From the NCBI GenBank assembly GCA_001791045.1, contig MGDT01000006.1, positions 1-44,912 on the forward strand: a stretch of 44,912 nt of DNA, given 5' to 3'. A program made the translations under genes and the position numbers. The notes below the pieces were generated by a model. It did not search any database. It was not told the DNA's origin and worked only from the letters and a program-made list of their open reading frames with translations. Source of the stretch: Candidatus Uhrbacteria bacterium RIFCSPHIGHO2_01_FULL_63_20. GTDB lineage: Bacteria > Patescibacteriota > Patescibacteriia > UBA9934 > GWF2-40-263. Below, piece after piece: positions 7,026 through 12,918 of the stretch (the first letter of the stretch is position 1; each line of letters starts with the position of its first letter).

Positions 7026-10000
7026 ATGAAGGATTTGAATGAGGATGAGGTCGGTTATTCAGTAAACGTTAGTCCAAATCAATCCAGACGGGACGAGATT
7101 TGTGATTTCATGGATGCGTTTAACGACGTAGAAAAATTTTGTCAAAGAACTAAGCCATCAACACTTCTGAAAGGCGGTTGGGCCGCAATGCAGAAAGGGT
7201 TTCGGATTCAAAATCCAGACTGGATGGCTCAATCCGCACATTCGTTTAGAGAAATTCACTACCAGTACATTGATTCAAAATCCAATTTTTCGTTCCTTAA
7301 GCGGATCACTATCCCGATATTAGTTCGGTTGTTTAAATATGAACCCGGAGACCTTACTAAGGGCAGGGTTGATAGGATTAGTGACTCTTTGAAGACATAT
7401 GTCGCTGACGAAGCCAGACGACAAAACCTCGCAAAACTAATCAATAAAATTCATTTAGCTTTCTCCAACATTTCGCACCATTTTAAAAAAACAAATAGCT
7501 TAAAGCAGACAATAAAGACCCTGACTGAATTAAACATTTCTCAAAAAAGTACAAATTCGGTTGAAGATATAAGTTACGAGCAGATAGTAGATCGATTTGA
7601 AGGATTTTTGTTGGACATAAAACCGCGTTCAATTAAGTCTCACCAAATTATTGATCAATTAATTTCAAGCAAAAACCTGGATGAAAACAAGGTCAAAGCC
7701 ATCTGTTTTTCTGGAGGCAGTTTAGACTCCAGACTGTACTTTTTTTCCAAAATCGATGAATCGTATTTAGCCTGGGTCTGGGAGAAGGGGTTCTTGAGTG
7801 CGATAAATTCGCCAGCGAAGGATTCAACGCGATACTCCTACACTCTTCCAGAGCTTGGTTATCTTGTACGAGTTGCTGAAAAATCACCCGAGCTTGTTGG
7901 AAAAATACTTCTATCCACACGCATCTCAGAAGAGAATTTTAACCCGGAAGTAGTAGATCGATTCGTTTGGATAATAGGTCAACTACCGGCTTCTCAAATC
8001 AAGAAGATTCTTCCAAAAGTATTGGAGGAGAATTGGGTTAAACTAATGTCGGTGTTTTCACGGTCTGCCTACGAATATAAGAAGGCAGTTGAGACCTTGT
8101 TAGCACAAAAAGATTTTGATTCTCTTTTAGTTTTGGCCCAGATTCTTTTGGCCATACGCGAACACGGAAGTTTCAATCCTTCCGGAGCTTTTACGGACAA
8201 CGATCTTTTTTACTTCAAAGATATTTCGGAGTCAGAGATTTTTGAGGCAATTCTTGATAACGATAATAATCGCACTGAAGAATCACTAAGTGTCTTTACA
8301 GATATTCTTAGAAAAATTGTCAGCTTGGAGAATCCTGAAAAGAGTGAAGCCTTCTCTTTCTCAGAACCGTTTCATCTTCGGGACACTGACCTTTTTACGC
8401 TCGAATTAAGTCAGGTTCGAGCAGGACATTCTCGTGAAGATATCAAAAGTCTACTTGCGGTTATTAAAAAATTGATCGAAAAGCTATTAACGCAATCATG
8501 CGGGAACGAACCAGAAGCGAGGCGACTATATCTCCGCTACATCAACCATCTTCCAGATAGCCATACTCTTTGGCGATTGAAGTTATTTGCGCTTACGCGC
8601 TGCCCCGAACACGTCAAGGACGAACTAAAAAAAGCGCTTTTTAGGGTGTTTAATGTCGGAGAGCAATACTTTGAGATTGATGGTGGTGCCGAATATCACC
8701 ACACGATCGTTATATGCTTCGGTGTTCTAGACCCGATCATACAGCGAGAATATGTTTCAAGTCTCTTCACTTACTACGGAGTCACACTGACGGACAAGGA
8801 TATAGAAAAGAGGCGGAAGCGTGACGGGCTCGAGATCCTTGATTATATCTCCAATCACTTAACTGACGACGAAAAATTACGTGCCAAAATTATCTTCGGT
8901 AAAGTTCCTGTTGCCGGACGACATGTGCCTCACGCTTCAATAGAAATGGGCAGAGGAGGAGTGGTTCAACCTAAATCCCATGTTAGCCCCGCCGATTTTT
9001 CGATTGAAGAAATTATCAGTCACCTTAAATCTGATTGGCGGCCAGAGACTTTGAATGCTCAGTTTGAGCATGATGACTTCTTATCTCCACGTGGCGCGGA
9101 AGGCCTGGGGGATGCGTTAAAATTGGACTTCCGAGCTCGCATGGACGCGTATTTCGCGTTTCTTAGTGAGTTTTTTGATCGCGACACGATTCATTCCTGC
9201 TATCTCTATTCTTTACTAAGAGAAATTGACGAGATGCTCAGGAATAGACAGACACTCACCGATGAACAGAACTCAGCCTTATTGACACTTTTTGAACTGG
9301 TTCGCGTGTCGGGAGAGCAAAAGACTTTTGAAAGGGTGGGGGATCGATCTTGGCTTGCTGACTGGATAACCGTTCACAAAATCACGGCCGATATTCTGCT
9401 TGGGATTCTTACCGCCACGGGAGACTCGCTGTGGTTTAAGAACAACAGAGAAGAGATACTAAAGTTGATCGGTTACTTACTCTCAATTGAAAGCAGTCCG
9501 TCACCAGAAGAGGATGATCCAAAATTCGGTGGCCCGTATCACGTTGCTATCAACTCAGTTCGAGGACAGGCTTATATCGCATTCGCGCAATTTGCGTGCA
9601 ATGATGGGAAAGTACTTGCCCCTGATGTAAAAAAACTTTTTGAAAAAATACTGAGCTCGGATTCTTCTAACCCGGTTAGATTTTTGATCGGGCACCATTT
9701 GGGCATTTTTTACTTTAGAGACAAGAGTTACATTCAAAAACTTTTACCTAATATTTTTCCAAATGCAGATATCACAAAAGAAAAACTGTTTTTCGCTTCC
9801 TGGGAGGGCTATCTTGCCAATAAGCTTTATGGCGAGCTTTTCGTGACATTGCGAGATTATTATCAGTATGCAATAGCGCTGAACCCCGATTCGTATCCAG
9901 ACAGGGAATATTTTAAGGGTCTTGATGAGACATTGGCCGCACACCTTGCTCTCGAATACTCCCATTTCGATTTTTCAATTAACGATCTGCTCTTCACTTT

Positions 10001-10583
10001 ATTTTGGAGTACTCCGAATGACACACGTCAATACGAATTCGTGTCGTTTATTGGGCGCAGTTGTCTAACTCGTGATCAGGCTGGCGATAAATGGCTGGAG
10101 GACAATCATGTTAGCAAGGAAAAGCTTATGAAGTTCTGGGACTGGCTTTTATCGACGGATTTGCCAATTACCCCAAAGGCTTTTTCTGGTTTCGGTTTCT
10201 GGATCAATCCAGACAAGGAAATTATCGATGAAAAGTTTCTTGTTAAAAATCTTGCTGCCAGTCTGGAAAAATCTAAGGGCGCACTTGACTGGGATTATGG
10301 TTTGATGCAGAGGATTCGGGTTTTTGCAGAGATTGATCCGGTAAACACCTTGGGCGTGATCCGTAATTTATTGTTGCTAGATGGCGAGCTTAATCCAAAT
10401 CGACGCGCGTATTTCGGGGCAGACAATGAAATTAAGGAGGCTCTGTCTATCATCTATAAGGTTTCACCTCTTAAACCCAAAGTGGAAGAATTGATTAGTA
10501 CGCTGATTGAGAAAGGCAGTAGCATGTTCTGGAGCCTCAAAGATGTTCTTACATTAGGAGGAGGGACCACAGGCAAATATTAA
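7026..10583 (+). CDS. Large (1185 aa) predicted helical protein of unknown function in defence-like context
   Basis: The start is the ATG at 7026, preceded by AGGTGG at 7011-7016; a GTG at 7014 in the same frame is possible. The protein is 1185 residues, soluble, and looks mostly alpha-helical, with long Leu/Lys/Glu-rich segments and no signal peptide or membrane segments. I found no Walker A P-loop, HNH, TIR, SIR2 or PD-(D/E)XK signature. The last third (for example AINSVRGQAYIAFAQFA, RFLIGHHLGIFYFRDKSY, SWEGYLANKLYGEL) reminds me of helical sensor tails of large STAND/SIR2-linked defence proteins, but that is memory of style, not a match. It is the most AT-rich gene in the window and lies 102 bases after the DUF262-HNH gene. 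A TATTAT at about 6945 could give it its own promoter. Confidence 0.8.
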   Translation: MKDLNEDEVGYSVNVSPNQSRRDEICDFMDAFNDVEKFCQRTKPSTLLKGGWAAMQKGFRIQNPDWMAQSAHSFREIHYQYIDSKSNFSFLKRITIPILVRLFKYEPGDLTKGRVDRISDSLKTYVADEARRQNLAKLINKIHLAFSNISHHFKKTNSLKQTIKTLTELNISQKSTNSVEDISYEQIVDRFEGFLLDIKPRSIKSHQIIDQLISSKNLDENKVKAICFSGGSLDSRLYFFSKIDESYLAWVWEKGFLSAINSPAKDSTRYSYTLPELGYLVRVAEKSPELVGKILLSTRISEENFNPEVVDRFVWIIGQLPASQIKKILPKVLEENWVKLMSVFSRSAYEYKKAVETLLAQKDFDSLLVLAQILLAIREHGSFNPSGAFTDNDLFYFKDISESEIFEAILDNDNNRTEESLSVFTDILRKIVSLENPEKSEAFSFSEPFHLRDTDLFTLELSQVRAGHSREDIKSLLAVIKKLIEKLLTQSCGNEPEARRLYLRYINHLPDSHTLWRLKLFALTRCPEHVKDELKKALFRVFNVGEQYFEIDGGAEYHHTIVICFGVLDPIIQREYVSSLFTYYGVTLTDKDIEKRRKRDGLEILDYISNHLTDDEKLRAKIIFGKVPVAGRHVPHASIEMGRGGVVQPKSHVSPADFSIEEIISHLKSDWRPETLNAQFEHDDFLSPRGAEGLGDALKLDFRARMDAYFAFLSEFFDRDTIHSCYLYSLLREIDEMLRNRQTLTDEQNSALLTLFELVRVSGEQKTFERVGDRSWLADWITVHKITADILLGILTATGDSLWFKNNREEILKLIGYLLSIESSPSPEEDDPKFGGPYHVAINSVRGQAYIAFAQFACNDGKVLAPDVKKLFEKILSSDSSNPVRFLIGHHLGIFYFRDKSYIQKLLPNIFPNADITKEKLFFASWEGYLANKLYGELFVTLRDYYQYAIALNPDSYPDREYFKGLDETLAAHLALEYSHFDFSINDLLFTLFWSTPNDTRQYEFVSFIGRSCLTRDQAGDKWLEDNHVSKEKLMKFWDWLLSTDLPITPKAFSGFGFWINPDKEIIDEKFLVKNLAASLEKSKGALDWDYGLMQRIRVFAEIDPVNTLGVIRNLLLLDGELNPNRRAYFGADNEIKEALSIIYKVSPLKPKVEELISTLIEKGSSMFWSLKDVLTLGGGTTGKY

Positions 10584-10743
10584 GAAAAAATTTGCGCGTA
10601 GGTGTAATAGGGTTTGAGAGACGAAAATAGGGGGGTACTCTTACACATCGTTTCTCCTACCACTGCGGTTAAATGTAAATTGATAGGCTTGAGACGTAGG
10701 ATTCGGTTCCGATATCGTTCCATAGCGGAGCCCAAAAAATGGA

Positions 10744-10772
10744 TTGACATTGTTTCTAAAAAATACTAACCT
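10744..10772 (+). promoter_or_regulatory. Promoter of the SAM-riboswitch transcript
   Basis: TTGACA at 10744-10749 and TAACCT at 10767-10772 are spaced by 17 bases, giving a start near 10779. The rest of 10584-10743, between the large gene and this promoter, shows no recognisable feature beyond a weak inverted repeat (GAGACGA / TCGTTTCTC). Confidence 0.55.
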
Positions 10773-10784
10773 CAACCTACAACT

Positions 10785-10938
10785 GAATACGTATCCAGAG
10801 TGCAGCGAGGGAATCGGCCCAATGACCTGCCAGCAACCCTTCTCCGCCGTCGCCCCTATCGGGGCTATGGCGGACCAGCCTACGGCTGGGACAAGAAGAA
10901 GGTGCCAACTCCGACCCGTGATGGGAAAGATAACCTCT
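10785..10938 (+). promoter_or_regulatory. SAM-I (S-box) riboswitch
   Basis: The conserved blocks of the S-box occur in order: TATCCAGAG (10792-10800), GCGAGGGAATCGGCCCAATGA (10805-10825), CAGCAACC (10831-10838), AAGGTGCCAACTCC (10899-10912) and GGGAAAGATAA (10923-10933). These match the P1/P2 junction, the kink-turn region, the GCAACC block and the GGTGC(T/C)AA-TCC block of SAM-I. Between GCAACC and AAGGTGCC the usual short P3 is replaced by two extra hairpins. A terminator-like hairpin follows directly. The regulated gene is an orphan 100-residue protein. SAM-I binding normally switches the gene off by transcription termination. Confidence 0.92.
10842..10888 (+). repeat. Palindromic element inside the riboswitch
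   Basis: TCCGCC (10842-10847) pairs with GGCGGA (10869-10874), enclosing CGCCCC TAT CGGGGC. CCAGCC TAC GGCTGG follows at 10875-10888. The outer TCCGCC...GGCGGA frame resembles the CCCGCC...GGCGGG element in dnaE (21816-21841), so a small mobile palindrome may have landed in the P3 arm. Confidence 0.55.
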
Positions 10939-10943
10939 AGGTA

Positions 10944-10972
10944 CTCTTCCTTATGGGAAGAGTTTGGTGTTT
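10944..10972 (+). terminator. Riboswitch expression-platform terminator
   Basis: CTCTTCC (10944-10950) pairs with GGAAGAG (10956-10962) across TTATG, followed by TTTGGTGTTT. It lies between the aptamer and the ATG at 10975, as expected for SAM-dependent premature termination. Confidence 0.6.
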
Positions 10973-10974
10973 AT

Positions 10975-11277
10975 ATGGAACGTTCATTCGAATTCACGGT
11001 GATCTCGGCCAATGACGGCACGAGCCAGAAGAAGTCCATCAGGCTGCTTCGTGCCGACGAGCTCAAGGACTACAAGTCGCTGGGCTCTGGGACCGGCTCC
11101 CTTATGGAGGCGTTCGCCAGGGGCTCCAGGCACTGCAAGGATTTCAGCTCGCGCGTCGTCGGCTACGCGCTCGCGAGCGAGGAAGTCACCAAGCAGCTGA
11201 ACGACGCGCTCAACGAGGGGGCGTCTTCCGGGATGAAGTACCGGGCCAGCGTCTACGCGTTCTACGAGAAGGCGTAG
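10975..11277 (+). CDS. Orphan 100-residue protein controlled by a SAM-I riboswitch
   Basis: It starts at the ATG at 10975 (MERSFEFTVIS), 13 bases after the terminator stem. An open frame runs further upstream through the riboswitch but is not coding. The protein is small, soluble and mixed alpha/beta in look, with an N-terminal strand-like FEFTVISAND, a basic KKSIRLLRADELKDY and a C-terminal SGMKYRASVYAFYEKA. No membrane segment, signal peptide or catalytic motif is seen. I do not recognise the family, and it is not a known methionine-pathway gene. Its own terminator follows at once, so the riboswitch governs this gene alone. Composition is GC-rich like the core, unlike the AT-rich block just upstream. 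Confidence 0.75.
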   Translation: MERSFEFTVISANDGTSQKKSIRLLRADELKDYKSLGSGTGSLMEAFARGSRHCKDFSSRVVGYALASEEVTKQLNDALNEGASSGMKYRASVYAFYEKA

Positions 11278-11283
11278 CTCTCC

Positions 11284-11309
11284 GACGGCATCCGAAAGTG
11301 CCGTCTTTT
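11284..11309 (+). terminator. Intrinsic terminator of the riboswitch-controlled gene
   Basis: GACGGCA (11284-11290) pairs with TGCCGTC (11299-11305), with TCCGAAAG between and TTTT after, 7 bases past the stop. Confidence 0.85.
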
Positions 11310-11318
11310 GTTCGGGGC

Positions 11319-11343
11319 AACTAGTTCCAAACGAGAACTAGTT
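11319..11343 (+). repeat. Paired AACTAGTT palindromes
   Basis: AACTAGTT occurs at 11319-11326 and again at 11336-11343, separated by CCAAACGAG. Each copy is itself a palindrome, so this looks like a binding site or cruciform. It lies between two terminators, with no gene near enough to assign it to. Confidence 0.5.
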
Positions 11344-11359
11344 CAATTCGAACTGAAAA

Positions 11360-11389
11360 GCAACGTGCAAAAAAAGCACATTGCTTTTT
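11360..11389. terminator. Bidirectional terminator at the 3' end of the doc toxin gene
   Basis: GCAACGTGC (11360-11368) pairs with GCACATTGC (11376-11384), one mismatch, across seven A. TTTTT follows on the + strand and TTTT on the - strand. It ends the leftward toxin transcript. A related GTGC-AAAAAA-TGCAC hairpin lies at about 12780-12805. Confidence 0.65.
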
Positions 11390-11394
11390 GCAGC

Positions 11395-11826
11395 CTACGC
11401 CCTTGGCTGGTCAATCAGCCGCGTTTCGATCCAGATATTCAGCTCATGGAGGACCGCATCCTTAACAGTCGCGGACGACTCGGCAATCGTGACCGCTTTT
11501 TGGACGACTTCGTCCTGCGGGCAGGAGATCCATTTCTTGTTCATCGCTAAAAACACCAGAAGCGAAGTCGTGGAGATTCGCTTGTTCCCGTTGGCGAAGG
11601 CATGCCCCTTGATCATGCTGTAATACAAGATGGCCGCCTTCGAGATGAGCATCGGGTACAATTCCTGCCCGCCGTACGTCTGCTGCGGGTTTCCGAGGAT
11701 GGATTCGAGCTTGCGCGGGTCGTGTTCCTCGAACGGCGGGATCGGTTCCTCGTATTTATCGAAAAGTGCCACGGCGAGCGCGTGGCACATTTCACGCATC
11801 ATTTGTATGTCGAGATAACAAATCAC
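11395..11826 (-). CDS. Doc/Fic-family toxin
   Basis: The protein has 143 residues. The Doc-type catalytic loop HAFANGNKR is clear (near residue 75, in MIKGHAFANGNKRIST). This is the Hx[FI]x[DN]GNKR form of the Fic motif, which in Doc phosphorylates EF-Tu and in other members transfers nucleotides. ILYYSMIKGHAF and TSLLVFLAMNK also fit the 'death on curing' group. It starts with GTG at 11826 overlapping the stop of the upstream small gene (GTGA), as in toxin-antitoxin pairs. The target is not visible in the sequence. Confidence 0.85.
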   Translation of the reverse strand: MICYLDIQMMREMCHALAVALFDKYEEPIPPFEEHDPRKLESILGNPQQTYGGQELYPMLISKAAILYYSMIKGHAFANGNKRISTTSLLVFLAMNKKWISCPQDEVVQKAVTIAESSATVKDAVLHELNIWIETRLIDQPRA

Positions 11827-11987
11827 AGGTCCTTCAATTTGATGAGGGCCTCGCCGTATTGATCCACCACCATCCGCGCCGCTTCCTGGACGGAAATGCC
11901 CTTCGGCGGACAGGTATCCGCAACCGGCCGTGGTGCGGTATTGGCAGGGCGGGGGATGTTCAGTATTTTTCGCAGGAATTTGATCAT
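11823..11987 (-). CDS. Putative antitoxin of the Doc toxin
   Basis: The protein has 54 residues from the ATG at 11987 (MIKFLRKILNIPRP). The C-terminal half SVQEAARMVVDQYGEALIKLKDL is helical and resembles the toxin-binding tail of small Doc-associated antitoxins. No clear DNA-binding N-terminus is seen. The assignment rests on size, the 4-base overlap with the toxin and gene order. An upstream in-frame extension to 12023 is possible but has no better start. Confidence 0.6.
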   Translation of the reverse strand: MIKFLRKILNIPRPANTAPRPVADTCPPKGISVQEAARMVVDQYGEALIKLKDL

Positions 11988-12049
11988 AGATGCTTCAAAG
12001 GAAATGTAGCAGTTTTTGCTCAAAAAAGGAATGTCGAATCTGCGATTCC

Positions 12050-12078
12050 TTGACGAATCTTCAAAATTCAGCTATAGT
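12050..12078 (+). promoter_or_regulatory. Strong promoter of a structured RNA
   Basis: TTGACG at 12050-12055 and TATAGT at 12073-12078 have exactly 17 bases between them, giving a start near 12084-12086. It diverges from the antitoxin-toxin unit. No reading frame begins within 200 bases downstream. Confidence 0.7.
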
Positions 12079-12084
12079 GTAGAA

Positions 12085-12266
12085 GTAAGTTCCTTCCACC
12101 GACACACTGCAGCCCGCAGTTCAACGGGCCGCGCATTCCTTCCCGAAGTGGGATAGGTAACCAGGGAAATCTGCTGGGAGCCACATGGGGTGCGGCGACT
12201 GATCGGAAACGGTTGGGAGATTTCATTCAGCCTTGCGCTGGATCAAATCTCTTAGCCGTTTTTCTT
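12085..12266 (+). ncRNA. Unclassified structured RNA of about 180 nt (6S-like or leader RNA)
   Basis: The segment is bounded by a well-spaced promoter and a strong terminator and contains no convincing reading frame. It is GC-rich, with internal complementarity: TCCC/GGGA and CCT/AGG close an apical hairpin (about 12138-12157), CCCGCAG (12113-12119) can pair with CTGCTGGG (12171-12178), and CCGACAC (12099-12105) with GTGCGG (12190-12195). The length and rod-like pairing with internal loops would suit 6S RNA, but I cannot confirm its signature. It could also be a leader of the gene at 12287, whose ATG is 21 bases past the U-tract. It is not tmRNA, SRP RNA or RNase P RNA by their conserved motifs. 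Confidence 0.55.
12210..12266 (+). terminator. Long intrinsic terminator of the structured RNA
   Basis: CGGTTGGGAGATTT (12210-12223) pairs with AAATCTCTTAGCCG (12245-12258) with a few G-U pairs. A nested CAGC/GCTG stem lies inside, and TTTTTCTT follows at 12259-12266. Confidence 0.8.
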
Positions 12267-12286
12267 ATTCTATAACCATCACACAT

Positions 12287-12700
12287 ATGTTCACGATTCC
12301 TCGTAGTAAGCGTTGCCACCTGTTCGACTCCACAGATCTCCTTCATCTGGATTTCCCGTGTGCCTTCGACGCCGTAGAGACGTATGTGGAGGATTCCCAC
12401 TTCAGCCACCGGCTCGTCCGTTGCACGGATTGCAGCCAACTTTACCTTAAGGAGTTCTATGAAACGATCGATTGGGCCGATGGCGACGATCCGCAGCGCG
12501 TCACGCTCATGCCTGTGGTGAACGCCGAGGCGGGGAAGCGGCTGCATGACGCGTTTCCCAACGGCCTAGGCGCCGTCGTGCCCCGGCTCGTGTTCGATTC
12601 TCCCAAGGGCGGACCGCGGACGGCCGGGTGGGTGGGGATGGAGAGCCGCATTGACGTCACGGCGCGTGAAACCGTCCGGCAGCTCAATGCGGAATCGTGA
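12287..12700 (+). CDS. Conserved small protein with a CxxC motif
   Basis: The protein has 137 residues from the ATG at 12287. There is no Shine-Dalgarno; a TATAAC at 12271-12276 would give a leaderless message. The segment LVRCTDCSQLYLKEFYETIDWADGDDPQ (near residues 43-70) resembles a widespread hypothetical family with the pattern RCxxCGQxYxxxFYExxDWxxGxDPQ, whose role is unknown to me. One CxxC is present, plus a lone cysteine earlier, so metal binding is possible. The start lies 21 bases past the terminator of the structured RNA, so that RNA may regulate it. A UUCG-loop terminator follows the stop. Confidence 0.7.
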   Translation: MFTIPRSKRCHLFDSTDLLHLDFPCAFDAVETYVEDSHFSHRLVRCTDCSQLYLKEFYETIDWADGDDPQRVTLMPVVNAEAGKRLHDAFPNGLGAVVPRLVFDSPKGGPRTAGWVGMESRIDVTARETVRQLNAES

Positions 12701-12706
12701 ATGCCC

Positions 12707-12729
12707 AAGGCGGCTTCGGCCGCTTTTTG
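12707..12729 (+). terminator. Intrinsic terminator with UUCG tetraloop
   Basis: GCGGC (12710-12714) pairs with GCCGC (12719-12723) around TTCG, extended by AAG pairing into the TTTTT tract. It ends the 137-residue gene. The stretch 12730-12864 has no gene; it holds a weak GTGCA/TGCAC hairpin and a GTTGCA/TGCAAC hairpin. Confidence 0.85.
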
Positions 12730-12864
12730 CCATGGGACAACGCGTGTATGATTGGATGGCTGTGAAATTGAAGAAAAGCACTGTGCAAAAAATGCACTTT
12801 GCAAATCCTACGACGCCTGCAGTTGTTGCAAAAGATGCAACAGGTCAAGACCCAGGGCAGGCCA

Positions 12865-12916
12865 GTTGACATTAGTCTTGATAATGTCAACAGAATAGTC
12901 TATAATGTTGACATTA
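12865..12916 (+). promoter_or_regulatory. Promoter with three operator copies before the Fic gene
   Basis: TTGATA (12878-12883) and TATAAT (12901-12906) are 17 bases apart. The 10-mer GTTGACATTA occurs at 12865-12874 and 12907-12916, and inverted (TAATGTCAAC) at 12882-12891. One copy covers the -35 and another the start site, two bases before the ATG, so a bound repressor would block transcription. The short leader leaves no room for a Shine-Dalgarno. Confidence 0.8.
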
Positions 12917-12918
12917 CT

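Noticed and set aside
10744-10974. An N-terminal extension of the 100-residue protein through the riboswitch
   Set aside because: The extra codons translate the conserved S-box RNA blocks and the terminator stem, so they are RNA, not protein.
160-10995. Host avoidance of GAATTC, which would point to EcoRI specificity of the methylase
   Set aside because: GAATTC occurs several times in the window (for example 160-165 and 10990-10995), and a methylated host need not avoid it, so specificity cannot be inferred.
12085-12266. Cobalamin riboswitch (AGGGAA and a GCGGCGACTG block)
   Set aside because: The pairing around GGTGNNANNCC and the 5' GGTGCC and 3' AGCCAGGA blocks are missing, so the resemblance is superficial.
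11319-12830. Integron attC sites or a CRISPR array
   Set aside because: No GTTRRRY/RYYYAAC core pairs, no integrase, and no regularly spaced repeats with unique spacers.
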